Assembly (NCBI GenBank): GCA_003224695.1
Contig: QHZO01000003.1
Span: 7,759-49,379 of the forward strand
Length of the DNA: 41,621 bases
Direction of reading: 5' to 3'
Origin: Acidobacteriota bacterium
GTDB taxonomy: Bacteria; Acidobacteriota; Terriglobia; UBA7540
Shown here: positions 23,991 through 32,050 of the stretch, one piece after another
Layout of the letters: each line of letters opens with the position of its first letter
Position numbering within the stretch: the stretch's first letter is position 1
The notes under the pieces: generated by a model
Told to the model about the DNA's origin: nothing
What the model saw: only the letters and a program-made list of their open reading frames with translations
Databases searched by the model: none
Translations under genes and position numbers: made by a program

Positions 23991-24965
23991 ATGCCGGTGA
24001 TGACATATCTCGATGCTATCCGCCAGGGCATCTGGGAAGAGATGGAGCGCGACCCATCGGTTTTCCTCCTGGGCGAGGACATTGGCGCTTACGGCGGCGC
24101 GTTCAAAGTGACGGCGGGGATGCTCGAAAAGTTCGGCGCTGAGCGCGTCATAGACACGCCGATTTCGGAATCGGCGATAGTTGGCGCGGCCGTCGGAGCG
24201 GCGCTGATGGGCATGCGCCCGGTCGCCGAAATGCAGTTCATGGACTTCATCTCCTGCGGCTTCGACCAAATCGTGAATATGGCCGCGAAGATCCATTACC
24301 GCTGGGGAGCGAAGGTGCCGCTGGTGATCCGAGGGCCGGCGGGCGCGGGCGTCCACGGCGGGCCGTTCCACTCGCAGTCGAACGAAATGTGGTTTGTACA
24401 CACGCCGGGCCTCAAGGTGGTTGTCCCCGCGACGGCGTACGACGCCAAGGGGCTCATCAAGGCGGCGATCCGCGACGACAACCCGGTGCTTTACTTCGAG
24501 CACAAATTTCTATACCGCCGGATCAAAGACGATGTGCCCGAAGAGGACTATACCGTTGCCATCGGCCAGGCGCGCATCGCGCGAGAGGGGAGCGACTTAA
24601 CGCTCATCACCTATGGGGCGATGGTCTGGGCCGCGCTCGAAGCGGCCGACACGCTGGCGAAAGAGGGCGTGTCCGTCGAGGTCGTTGATTTGCGCTCGCT
24701 CCTGCCCTACGATGAGCAGACGGTGCTCGCAAGCGTGCGAAAGACCAACAAAGTTTTGCTGCTTCACGAGGACACGCGGACCGGCGGCATGGCCGGTGAA
24801 CTCGCGGCGCTGATTGCCGAAACATCTTTTGAAGATTTGGACGGCCCGATCGTCCGCGTCACCGCGCCTGACACGCCGGTGCCTTTTTCGCCGCCGCTCG
24901 AAGAGTATTTTCTCCCGAACGCCCAAAAGGTGGCGGAAGCAGCGCGGAAATTGGCAGCCTACTGA
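23991..24965 (+). CDS. 2-oxoacid dehydrogenase E1 beta subunit
   Basis: The 324-residue transketolase-like subunit completes the E1 heterotetramer. It has the TPP-site glutamate region LLGEDIGAYGGAFKVT, the strongly conserved TPISESAIVGAAVGAALMGMRPVAEMQF, RGPAGAGVHGGPFHSQS and the C-terminal domain LITYGAMVWAALEAAD with VEVVDLRSLLPYD. The ATG at 23991 matches the family N-terminus (MTYLDAIRQGIWEEM); the frame is open further upstream through the repeat array. It pairs with the alpha genes at 20956 and 22813 and the E2 at 25536. Pyruvate and branched-chain oxoacids are both possible substrates. Confidence 0.95.
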   Translation: MPVMTYLDAIRQGIWEEMERDPSVFLLGEDIGAYGGAFKVTAGMLEKFGAERVIDTPISESAIVGAAVGAALMGMRPVAEMQFMDFISCGFDQIVNMAAKIHYRWGAKVPLVIRGPAGAGVHGGPFHSQSNEMWFVHTPGLKVVVPATAYDAKGLIKAAIRDDNPVLYFEHKFLYRRIKDDVPEEDYTVAIGQARIAREGSDLTLITYGAMVWAALEAADTLAKEGVSVEVVDLRSLLPYDEQTVLASVRKTNKVLLLHEDTRTGGMAGELAALIAETSFEDLDGPIVRVTAPDTPVPFSPPLEEYFLPNAQKVAEAARKLAAY

Positions 24966-24966
24966 G

Positions 24967-25515
24967 AAGTGGCGAGTGGTTAGTGGCAAGTGGCAAGTTG
25001 TGGAAAGTTCTAAGTTTTACGGGCGGAGGGGCAGTTGGCGGAAGGGGAACGGAAAGTTGCAGAAGGACAGAGGAAGGTGAAAAGTTATAAGGATTTACTC
25101 GTCTGGCAAAAGGGCATTTCACTGGTAAAGAAAGTCTACGTTTTGACCCAAAAATATCCCGATCTTGAGAGATTTGGACTGGTTGCTCAAATGCGTCGGG
25201 CATCAGTCTCGATTCCCTCCAATATCGCGGAGGGTCAAGCGCGCCACACACGGAAGGAATTCATTCAATTTCTTTCACATTCGGAAGGCTCTGTCGCAGA
25301 ATTGGAGACTCAGATCGTGCTCAGCCTTGAGTTAGGATATTGCTCGGAGGTGGAAACACAAGGCATCACGGTACTCACGACGGAGCTGAGCAAAATGCTG
25401 GATTCGCTTCGCCGAAAGCTTGAGATGAACGGATGACAGTCTTTGCTTGCCACTGGCCACTAACCACTCGCCACTTTCTAGTGCTTGCCACTTGCCACTC
25501 GCCACTTGCCACTAC
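24967..25515. repeat. Inverted heptad arrays bracketing the S23/IVP gene
   Basis: The left arm 24967-24997 and the right arm 25446-25476 are inverse copies matching at 30 of 31 positions, made of AGTGGCA-type heptads. A second right-hand array of the same unit lies at 25484-25515. The 510-base segment between the outer ends contains only the four-helix-bundle gene. This looks like a mobile cassette or MITE-like unit inserted between E1-beta and E2. Confidence 0.85.
25077..25436 (+). CDS. Four-helix-bundle protein of the 23S rRNA intervening-sequence (S23/IVP) family
   Basis: This protein of about 119 residues starts with SYKDLLVWQKG, continues with RFGLVAQMRRASVSIPSNIAEGQAR and FIQFLSHSEGSVAELETQI, and ends with a helix around LSKMLDSLRRKLE. 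These are the signatures of the S23/IVP four-helix-bundle family (also called TIGR02436). Homologues were first seen inside 23S rRNA intervening sequences and also occur free in intergenic regions; their cellular role is unclear. A GTG start at 25077 with AGGAAGG just upstream fits the family N-terminus better than a TTG at 25035. It sits between E1-beta and E2, framed by long inverted repeats, so it is probably a passenger and not part of the complex. Confidence 0.9.
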   Translation: MKSYKDLLVWQKGISLVKKVYVLTQKYPDLERFGLVAQMRRASVSIPSNIAEGQARHTRKEFIQFLSHSEGSVAELETQIVLSLELGYCSEVETQGITVLTTELSKMLDSLRRKLEMNG

Positions 25516-25535
25516 TCTGCCGTGGAGGCAGACCC

Positions 25536-26846
25536 ATGCCCACTAACGTCATCATGCCGCAGATGGGAGAGAGCGTCGCGGAAGGCACCGTCACGAAGTG
25601 GCTGAAGAAGGTGGGCGACCGCGTGGAGCGCGATGAGCCGCTGTTTGAGATTTCGACCGACAAGGTGGACGCGGAAATTCCCTCCCCGGCTTCAGGGACA
25701 CTCGCCAAAATCCTGGTCAAAGAGAGCGAAACCGTTGAGGTGAACACCGTGGTCGCGGTGATTGACGGCGAAGGCGCGGCGGCGGCAGCGGCCCCTCCCG
25801 CGGCGCCCGCAAAGGCGGCGAAGCCTGCCGCGGGGCCTGAGGTCGCAGCCGCTGTTACGGCTCCTCCCAAGCCGGAGGCCGCGCCGCCTGTTACGCCCGC
25901 TCCGGGTGGTCGAGCGGCGGCTCCCCCTTCCGCGGGGGAGAAGGTGCGATCCTCGCCGCTCGTCCGGCGCATCGCGCGCGAACACAACGTGGACGTGGCG
26001 CAAATCCCGGGCACAGGCCAGGGCGGCCGCGTCAGCAAGAAAGATATCCTCGCCTATCTGGCGCAGGCGGGGCCCTCTCGAGCGGCCGTGCCTGTCTCAG
26101 ATGTTGAGCGGAAACGGGCCCCGGCGCCCGCCGCCCCTCGCATGGTCTTCAGCGGCCCGACGGAAACAGTCGCCATGACGCCGATGCGTCGGCAAATTGC
26201 CGAGCACATGGCCGTCAGCAAGCGCACCTCGGCGCACGTCACCACGGTTTTCGAAATCGAAATGAGCAAAGTGGTTGAGATGCGCGAGAGGAGCGCCGCG
26301 GAGTTCGAGCGCCGCAACGGATTAAAGCTCACCTACACACCGTTTTTCTTCCGCGCGGCCGTCGAAGCCATTAAGGAATTCCCGATTTTGAATTCTTCGG
26401 TCGAGGGCACGAACATCGTTTACCGGCGCGACGTGAACGTCGGCGTGGCGGTGGCGCTGGAGACCGGCCTGATCGTCCCCGTCATCAAAAACGCCGACGA
26501 AAAGAATTTCCTGGGCATCGCGCGCGCCGTCGAAGACTTGGCCGGCCGGGCCCGCACGAAGCGCCTGAGCGTGGAGGAGGTCCAGGGCGGGACATTCACC
26601 CTCACCAATCCGGGCGTCTTCGGCAGCCTGTTCGGGACGCCCATCATCCATCAGCCCCAGGTCGCGATTCTCGGCGTGGGAGCAATCGAGAAGCGCGCCG
26701 TCATCCGCCACGACGCCATTGCCATCCGGCCGATGGTCTATCTCGCCCTCACCTTCGACCATCGCATTATTGATGGCGCAGTCGCCGACCAGTTCATGGG
26801 GCGCATCAAGTCCGTGCTGGAGAATTGGGATGAGCCGGTGCTGTAG
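25536..26846 (+). CDS. Dihydrolipoamide acyltransferase (E2) of a 2-oxoacid dehydrogenase complex
   Basis: The 436-residue core enzyme has one N-terminal lipoyl domain with the lipoylated K43 (EISTDKVDAEI), an Ala/Pro-rich linker (about 85-130), a peripheral-subunit-binding domain (about 133-171, SSPLVRRIAREHNVD and GTGQGGRVSKKDIL) and the catalytic acyltransferase domain ending in TFDHRIIDGAVADQFM with H409 and D413. It accepts the acyl group from E1 and gives it to CoA. A GGAGG box precedes the ATG. It follows E1-beta after the S23/IVP cassette, and lpdA and lipB lie upstream in the same cluster. The specific 2-oxoacid is not determined. Confidence 0.95.
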   Translation: MPTNVIMPQMGESVAEGTVTKWLKKVGDRVERDEPLFEISTDKVDAEIPSPASGTLAKILVKESETVEVNTVVAVIDGEGAAAAAAPPAAPAKAAKPAAGPEVAAAVTAPPKPEAAPPVTPAPGGRAAAPPSAGEKVRSSPLVRRIAREHNVDVAQIPGTGQGGRVSKKDILAYLAQAGPSRAAVPVSDVERKRAPAPAAPRMVFSGPTETVAMTPMRRQIAEHMAVSKRTSAHVTTVFEIEMSKVVEMRERSAAEFERRNGLKLTYTPFFFRAAVEAIKEFPILNSSVEGTNIVYRRDVNVGVAVALETGLIVPVIKNADEKNFLGIARAVEDLAGRARTKRLSVEEVQGGTFTLTNPGVFGSLFGTPIIHQPQVAILGVGAIEKRAVIRHDAIAIRPMVYLALTFDHRIIDGAVADQFMGRIKSVLENWDEPVL

Positions 26847-26847
26847 G

Positions 26848-26969
26848 GCAGAAGTCAGAAGCCAGAAGCCAGAAGTCAGAAGAAAGAATGACGCGGCAGG
26901 CGGCAAACGCCAATTGAATGATCGCAAGATGTGGCTATTCTGACTTCTGACTCCTGACTGCTGACTCCT
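26848..26969. repeat. Inverted heptad array after the E2 gene
   Basis: The 33-base arms 26848-26880 and 26937-26969 are inverse copies matching at 28 of 33 positions, built from CAGAAGT/CAGGAGT-type heptads. The spacer of about 56 bases is non-coding. It separates the convergent E2 gene and the small gene at 26935-27210, whose last residues it encodes. Confidence 0.8.
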
Positions 26970-27210
26970 GTTTCTCTCCCTTCCGAAAAGAGTCGAGCGT
27001 CCAGCCGTCGGGGTCGGTGTGATGGCGCAGGATATAAAAGTTTCCGTCGTCGGCGCGGACTTTGAAGCATTGGTAACCGGAGCCATACCACTGGTCCACA
27101 ACCTCTCGGACTTCATAGGGGCGGCCACCGGCGCTCGCCAACACGAAGCGCCGTGGCCGCTCGTCGGCCTTATATCCTGCGTGACACTCGACGCGAATCT
27201 GGATGGCCAT
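26935..27210 (-). CDS. Small conserved-looking protein of unknown function
   Basis: The 91-residue protein has no signal peptide or membrane helix. Residues 1-78 look like a compact alpha/beta domain (RRFVLASAGGRPYEVREVVDQW, then YILRHHTDPDGWTLDSF). The last 10 or so residues are encoded by the heptad array and are probably an accidental extension. It begins 11 bases after the DUF3037 stop and is likely the third gene of the HipA-like/DUF3037 operon. I do not recognise the family. DNA-binding or nuclease motifs are not evident. Confidence 0.6.
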   Translation of the reverse strand: MAIQIRVECHAGYKADERPRRFVLASAGGRPYEVREVVDQWYGSGYQCFKVRADDGNFYILRHHTDPDGWTLDSFRKGEKQESAVRSQKSE

Positions 27211-27221
27211 CGCGCCCGCTC

Positions 27222-28040
27222 TTAAATTCCTAATTCACCGCGAATGGCTCCGGCGAGCTCATCCACTTCCGCAAGAGGTCGGACAAGGATGTTTCCGTCT
27301 TGGAGAATGCGGTGCGACACCGCCGCAGTCTTGTCTCCGCGCTCGGGAAGGCGCTCGACCACCGCCGTCAGGTCGGCGGGTTCTTTGCGCCGCACACGCT
27401 CGATCGTATAGACGAGAACCTTCGCCAGCTTCTCATCATGCTTGAGCGACAGCGCGTGGATGAAGCGAGCGTGGCCGTTCGGCTTGCCTTCGATGAAAAG
27501 GGGCCTATAGCCATAGTCCAGGCGCAGAGGGTCGCCCGGCTGCGTCCAGCGAGCGGCGGGAACGCGCTTTTCGAGCCTGTCCCAGACGTTGGCGCGCTTG
27601 AACGCGCTCGTCAGGCGCTGTTTAATCTCGAGCCGGGATTCCTCCCGCGCTTCCGTTGGTTTCAGCATGCCAACGTAGCGGGCGAAAACGTCGGCCAGCT
27701 CGCTTTGCGGGTCGCGCAGGAGGCAGGTGCGCGGTGAGCCAATCTGAATGAGGTTTGAAAAAGTTTTCTGGATATAGGTAAGGTAGTTCGAAAGTTCGTC
27801 GCCGTGCTCGTCAATCTGCTTTTCGAAATCCTCCTGAAGCTCGCGGAGCAAATCCAAATCCGCTTGCGCGTGGAATTGTTTGACGCGCCGGAAATCGCGA
27901 GTAAACAAACATCCCAGATACTCCTCATCAGGGTTGTGCAGCAGAATGCCGATATTGAGCGTCTCGCCCTTAACCGGGTCCGGGACATACTGGACCAGGA
28001 AAAGGGAACACTCCTTGAATTCATCCTCACCTGTCCCCAT
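27222..28040 (-). CDS. DUF3037 family protein
   Basis: The 272-residue protein shows the DUF3037 signature at its N-terminus: FLVQYVPDPVKGETLNIGILL followed by LGCLFTRDFRRV. The middle is helical and charged, and the C-terminal half has YRPLFIEGKPNGHARFIHAL. DUF3037 genes are commonly next to genes for HipA-like kinases, as here, where the kinase gene lies 96 bases upstream on the same strand. The function of the pair is not established; a toxin-antitoxin-like or stress role is only a suggestion. Confidence 0.82.
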   Translation of the reverse strand: MGTGEDEFKECSLFLVQYVPDPVKGETLNIGILLHNPDEEYLGCLFTRDFRRVKQFHAQADLDLLRELQEDFEKQIDEHGDELSNYLTYIQKTFSNLIQIGSPRTCLLRDPQSELADVFARYVGMLKPTEAREESRLEIKQRLTSAFKRANVWDRLEKRVPAARWTQPGDPLRLDYGYRPLFIEGKPNGHARFIHALSLKHDEKLAKVLVYTIERVRRKEPADLTAVVERLPERGDKTAAVSHRILQDGNILVRPLAEVDELAGAIRGELGI

Positions 28041-28136
28041 GTCAACACTCGCCGTATCGGGCCGGGAAGAGGTGGCACTCCTGCACCTCCTTTGCGACGG
28101 CCTCAGACGGGCAGACGATGCCCGCCGAGCCGTAAT

Positions 28137-28919
28137 TTACTCCCAGTTCGGAAAGGGCCGCAAGTCGGAGTTTTTGGCGTCCACGATCATCTGGCGCAAC
28201 CGCCGCCGTCGCTCGACTAGCCGCTCCACGAGCCAACGTATTCTGGAGGGGTCTTCGCCGCACCAAGCTTGGGGAATATCAACGCTTGCGTCCTCGATAA
28301 CGCGCGACGCAAGGTTCTCAATGCGAGAGAGGAACGGCTCGAAGCTCTCGAGCCCGCGGACGCTTTCATAAACGAGCCGACGGGGATAGATGCTGCGAAT
28401 GGGGCTGTCGGGGAAGTCCCATTCGCCATCATTGAAGCAGTACGCGCCGCTTTCCTGGTGGGCCGGCCGCGTAAAAAGGACTTGACGGCCATTGCAGTTG
28501 CACGTCCATTTGTCGAAGATGTACGCGCCCAGGAACGTCGGGCCCAGGCGCGTCACGCGACCGAGCAGCCGGTCGGGCAGGAAGTCAATGGCCAATGTCG
28601 AGCCGGGCTCTCCGGGGAACCGTGAGCCGAAGGCCAGCCCCGCTCTCGATGGTTCGAGGCTCCTTCCCGTTTCGATGACCATCTGCGGGTTGCCACGAAC
28701 CAGCTCTTCCGGGATTTCGATAAAGGCGGGCTGCGGAACGGGAAGTTTGATGAGATTTGCAAGCCGCGCCGCGAACATTTCGTTCGCCAGAATCCTCGGG
28801 TGCTGGGGGTTATTCAGGAATTTGACGACGTAATACGCCCCATCGGCTCCGCGCAGCAGACAAGGCTGAGAAGCGCCGCGCATGCGGCGAATGAACTCGA
28901 CGGCGAGCACTTTGGGCAC
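28137..28919 (-). CDS. HipA-like kinase-domain protein
   Basis: From a GTG at 28919 the protein is about 260 residues. It begins KVLAVEFIRRMRG, with YYVVKFLNNPQHPRILANEM (the kinase N-lobe lysine), a hinge around LAIDFLPD and GAYIFDKWTCNCNGRQVLF, the catalytic-loop region with the D-x4-N arrangement of HipA-like kinases. The frame stays open further upstream, with an ATG at 28982 as an alternative start. Between the VLFTR and YCFNDGEWDFPDSP blocks, relatives usually have about ten more residues including an F-I-D-x-G metal-binding segment. That segment seems to be absent in frame, so activity is uncertain. It precedes the DUF3037 gene. Confidence 0.75.
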   Translation of the reverse strand: MPKVLAVEFIRRMRGASQPCLLRGADGAYYVVKFLNNPQHPRILANEMFAARLANLIKLPVPQPAFIEIPEELVRGNPQMVIETGRSLEPSRAGLAFGSRFPGEPGSTLAIDFLPDRLLGRVTRLGPTFLGAYIFDKWTCNCNGRQVLFTRPAHQESGAYCFNDGEWDFPDSPIRSIYPRRLVYESVRGLESFEPFLSRIENLASRVIEDASVDIPQAWCGEDPSRIRWLVERLVERRRRLRQMIVDAKNSDLRPFPNWE

Positions 28920-29311
28920 ATCGGCCCGGGCGCCCTCCGAACGCCAGAAGACGGAAGAAGGCGGCTGCGAAGGCCGCGTCATCCCATTCCTTGCTTCGGG
29001 TTTCATTTTCTGTTTCGACCTCGCCGGGGGGACGGCCAAGAATCGTCGCGAAATCTGAGAAGCACAAATGGCGTGCTTCCCGCGCCGAGCGCGCGAGATT
29101 CCCCCTTTTCGTCTATCGGCGGGTTCGTTTGGAAACTTGATGAGGGGATTGATTGGGGAAAGTCTGAACTTGCGGCCCGTGAGAGGTTTGACGGCCAATC
29201 CGAGATCGCCGCCCGCAACGGACCTCAGCTCACGGCCCACGGGAATAGCCTTTCTGGTCCTCCGGCGCCCGGCCAGGGCGCAGCAGAGGGCTCGAAGCCT
29301 GCTGTGGCCGA
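28920..29311. other. Gene-free stretch between HipA-like and histone-like genes
   Basis: Apart from possible N-terminal extensions of the HipA-like gene (ATG at 28982, or further to 29240) I see no convincing coding frame, repeat or RNA gene here. It should contain the promoter of the HipA-like/DUF3037 operon. No confident -35/-10 boxes were found. Confidence 0.35.
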
Positions 29312-29671
29312 TCAGCGCCTGCCGCGGCTTTTGGCCCTCTTAGCCGGTTTCCGAGCTGCTTTCGCCCTCTTGGGTTTTTTCCGAGATTTCTTTGGAGCCG
29401 CTTTCTTCCCAGCCTTGGGGGCCGGTTTCTTGGCCCGTTTGGCCGGCCGCCTGGCGGCAGGGGCAGGAGTAGCCGTCCGTCGGCTGACGGACGCGGCAGG
29501 CGGCGCTTCGATTACCTTGGTTTCCGATTCATAGGAAACCTCCTCCTCGAGCGCCTCATCCTCCTGGTCCGAGGCCTCTTCCTCTTCTTCACGATAATCG
29601 GAAGAGACTTCCTCGCCGTAGTCTTCCGTCTCTTTCCCCGGCTCGTTTTCGTCATCGAGTAACATGGACAT
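29312..29671 (-). CDS. Histone-H1-like Lys/Ala/Pro-rich DNA-binding protein with acidic N-terminus
   Basis: The 119-residue protein is sharply two-part. Residues 1-55 are strongly acidic (ETEDYGEEVSSDYREEEEEA). Residues 68-119 are rich in Lys, Arg, Ala and Pro with AKRAKKPAPKAGKK and AARKPAKRAKSRGRR-type repeats, as in bacterial H1-like proteins. The basic tail should bind DNA or RNA without sequence specificity. The acidic half could self-neutralise the tail or recruit partners. The low complexity means homology cannot be established beyond the general class. An AGGACA-type weak ribosome site precedes the ATG. Confidence 0.65.
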   Translation of the reverse strand: MSMLLDDENEPGKETEDYGEEVSSDYREEEEEASDQEDEALEEEVSYESETKVIEAPPAASVSRRTATPAPAARRPAKRAKKPAPKAGKKAAPKKSRKKPKRAKAARKPAKRAKSRGRR

Positions 29672-29789
29672 GTCCTCCCAATATTATCAGTCCAACACTG
29701 TCCCGCGGAGACGAGGGTTCCTCTGGAATCCGGATGACTGACCCTCTTCCCTTACTGCCGGGCAGATGTATACCAGCAAGAATTCGATG

Positions 29790-31649
29790 TCAAGGGGCAT
29801 GATGAGGGGGAAAAATCGGCATTAAGAGGCTGCCCAGTTCCGCACTCCGTCTTCCCAAGGCGCCGTGCGGTGGCTGCGGCTTGCGAACTTCTATTAGCGG
29901 AGTTCTGCCGCACTCGAAGAATGTTTGGCAGTTGTCGGCGAAGCGGGCGTGGCAAGCGCCGTGGACTTGGGTTTTGCCGCCTGTTTCTTTCGGGCGGAAC
30001 TGCCAGCGGGCGACGGGGCGGCACGCCCGCGGCGCCGTCGGGAGGGGCTCGCTCCACCCAAGGCATAAACCCGCAGGGTCTTTCCGGGCACAAGTCTTGA
30101 CGACTTCCGTGTCGCCTGGACGTACCTTGTAGTACTGCAGCCGGCGCACGCCGCGTTCGTGCACGCGCACCAGGGACTCTTCACTGCCCGAAGGCAAGGG
30201 CAACACGAGGCGGGAACCTTGCTCCAATTCCGAACCGCGGTCCAATTGGTTTGCCGCGGCGACGGCGCCCGCGGACAGGTGGTACTTGCTCGCCACGCTC
30301 GTCACCGTCTCTCCGCTTTCCACCGTGTGCGTTCGCCACCAGATGCGTTTCTCGGGAGGGATCGAAGCAATCGCCTTTTCGTAAGTTTGCCCCGCCCCCG
30401 GCGGCAGGTAAAGGACGAACTTCGGGTCGTTCGCCGGAGTCGTCCAACGCAGCAGGCTGGGATTGAGCTGGATCAGGTCGTCCACGGGGTGGCCAATCAG
30501 TTCCGCGACTAGCCGCAAATCCGTCGGAACGCTCACCGTCACCCGGTCGGGTCTGGGCGGGTCTTCGACCACAGGGTCAAAGCCATAAGCTTTCGGGTCC
30601 TTGGCGATGATCGCGATGGCGATGAAGATGGGCACATAGTTTTGTGTTTCGCCGGGCAGCGCGCGCAGCTCGCGCGGCTTCCAGAAGTCGGCGTAGCCCG
30701 TTCGCTCGACAGCCCGCTGGACGGTACCCGGCCCGCTATCATAGGCTGCCATCGCCAAGTACCAGTCCCCGAACGTCTGGTAAAGGTCTTTGAGGGTCCG
30801 CGCGGCGGCCTGCGTAGATTTAACCGGGTCCTCGCGCTCATCCACCCACCGGTTTTTTCGCAGCCCGTAAATTTCGCCGGTCGCCAGGCCGAATTGCCAG
30901 ATGCCCACGCACCGCTTGCGCGAGATGGCGAAAGGGTTGAAGCCGCTCTCACCCGCCGCGAGATAGATTAAATCCTGGGGCAGTCCTTGCTTTTCCATCT
31001 CCTCGGAAATCATTTTCTGATAGAGAACTTTGCGCTTCAGAACCTTGTCAATAAACCCGCGCCCGCGTCCCTGAAAGTAAGTGATGACCCCATCCACCAG
31101 GTCGTTGGTGACCAGCGGCAGGTCGGAATGGACCGACCGAATTTCTTCCTGAACGCGGGCCTTCACATTCGGGTCCACCGGAAACGTGAGGTCGGCGAAG
31201 GACTCGATCGGGGTCGGCTCGTACTTGTGCGCGCTCAGTGTGTCCCCGTGCTCGGCGGCCGCCACCTCCACGCCGTAGATGTTTTCGACCAGCCGGTCGA
31301 ACTCAGCAGCGAGGCGCGTGTCGGAGTTTATGCCGGGCTCGGACTGGAGCAGCAAGGCGACCGCCTGGTCGAACTCACCTCGGGCTTTGTCCAAATCCCC
31401 GTCGTTGTAGTCTTTCATTCCGGCGGCGTACAAAGTTTCCGCCTGGTCAATGATTTGTTCCACGGGACCTTTTGGCGCGGGGATTGGAGCCACTGGTTTG
31501 GCGCTAGTCGGCGGCGGGAGTTGCGTCACGACCGCCGGGGCCATGGCTTTGACAGGCGGCCTCGCAGGCGCCTGGGTCGTTTGCTTCGGACAGGCGGCCA
31601 GAATAAGAACCGGTAGTGGGAGTAGGATAGTGATTCCCTTGCGAGCCAA
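29790..31649 (-). CDS. MltD-like lytic transglycosylase lipoprotein with LysM domains; C-terminus probably frameshifted
   Basis: I chose TTG at 31649 because AGGAGGAA lies just before it and it gives a short lipoprotein signal ending in the lipobox LAAC; an ATG at 31679 is the alternative. The protein has a proline-rich linker, a helical repeat region, an SLT domain with the catalytic Glu in YLAAGESGFNPFAISRK and GIWQFGLATG, then MAAYDSGPGTV, and a LysM around THTVESGETVTSVASKYHLS. A second LysM starts YYKVRPGDT near 30110, but about 20 residues are missing and the frame changes. The expected end (LVPGKTLRVYA) continues in another frame to a stop at 29894, while the drawn frame runs on to 29790 with unrelated residues. 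It cleaves peptidoglycan in the periplasm. Confidence 0.85.
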   Translation of the reverse strand: MARKGITILLPLPVLILAACPKQTTQAPARPPVKAMAPAVVTQLPPPTSAKPVAPIPAPKGPVEQIIDQAETLYAAGMKDYNDGDLDKARGEFDQAVALLLQSEPGINSDTRLAAEFDRLVENIYGVEVAAAEHGDTLSAHKYEPTPIESFADLTFPVDPNVKARVQEEIRSVHSDLPLVTNDLVDGVITYFQGRGRGFIDKVLKRKVLYQKMISEEMEKQGLPQDLIYLAAGESGFNPFAISRKRCVGIWQFGLATGEIYGLRKNRWVDEREDPVKSTQAAARTLKDLYQTFGDWYLAMAAYDSGPGTVQRAVERTGYADFWKPRELRALPGETQNYVPIFIAIAIIAKDPKAYGFDPVVEDPPRPDRVTVSVPTDLRLVAELIGHPVDDLIQLNPSLLRWTTPANDPKFVLYLPPGAGQTYEKAIASIPPEKRIWWRTHTVESGETVTSVASKYHLSAGAVAAANQLDRGSELEQGSRLVLPLPSGSEESLVRVHERGVRRLQYYKVRPGDTEVVKTCARKDPAGLCLGWSEPLPTAPRACRPVARWQFRPKETGGKTQVHGACHARFADNCQTFFECGRTPLIEVRKPQPPHGALGRRSAELGSLLMPIFPPHHAP

Positions 31650-31819
31650 CTTGGATTCCTCCTCAAGGCGTTCCTGCAAGCTTAGACGTAGCCAACCACC
31701 AAAAGAGCATCGGGAGCGTATAACAATTCTAAGGCTTGGGAGGCATCAAGGTCAACGTGAAAAGTGCGGTGCGTTCAGATTGTGAATTCGTTATCGAAAG
31801 TTTGCACTTTACGCGAAGA

Positions 31820-32050
31820 CTAGCAGGTTTTTAGGATGTTTAGAAAAGCTTCCCGATCTATACCAGCCGTTCGGATTAGACCTGAAATGATTTCAACACC
31901 AACTTCGTTGTAGTGAGGGATTATGAGCGGCCGGGCGGTCCCAGGCTTCTCAAGCTTGATATGGCTTCCTTTTTGGCCCGCCATTCGGTATCCAAGCTTT
32001 GAGAATACGCAAACTATTTTTTCCCAGCTAAGGGGACTTAGACGCGCCAC
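31820..32050 (-). CDS. hicA: HicA-type mRNA interferase toxin
   Basis: The 76-residue protein has the HicA double-stranded-RNA-binding fold signature: the N-terminal LSWEKIVCVFSKLGYRM, the catalytic-site GSHIKLEKPG with the active His in the GSH motif, and IIPHYNEVGVEIISGLIRTAGI. Length and motifs are standard. It starts with GTG and overlaps the end of the HicB reading frame by 13 bases. Because the antitoxin gene is broken while the toxin looks intact, either the break is not real or another mechanism restrains HicA. Confidence 0.88.
   Translation of the reverse strand: MARLSPLSWEKIVCVFSKLGYRMAGQKGSHIKLEKPGTARPLIIPHYNEVGVEIISGLIRTAGIDREAFLNILKTC

Noticed and set aside
20148-26969. CRISPR array
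   Set aside because: Units are 7-8 bases, arranged in inverse pairs and without unique spacers, and no cas gene is near.
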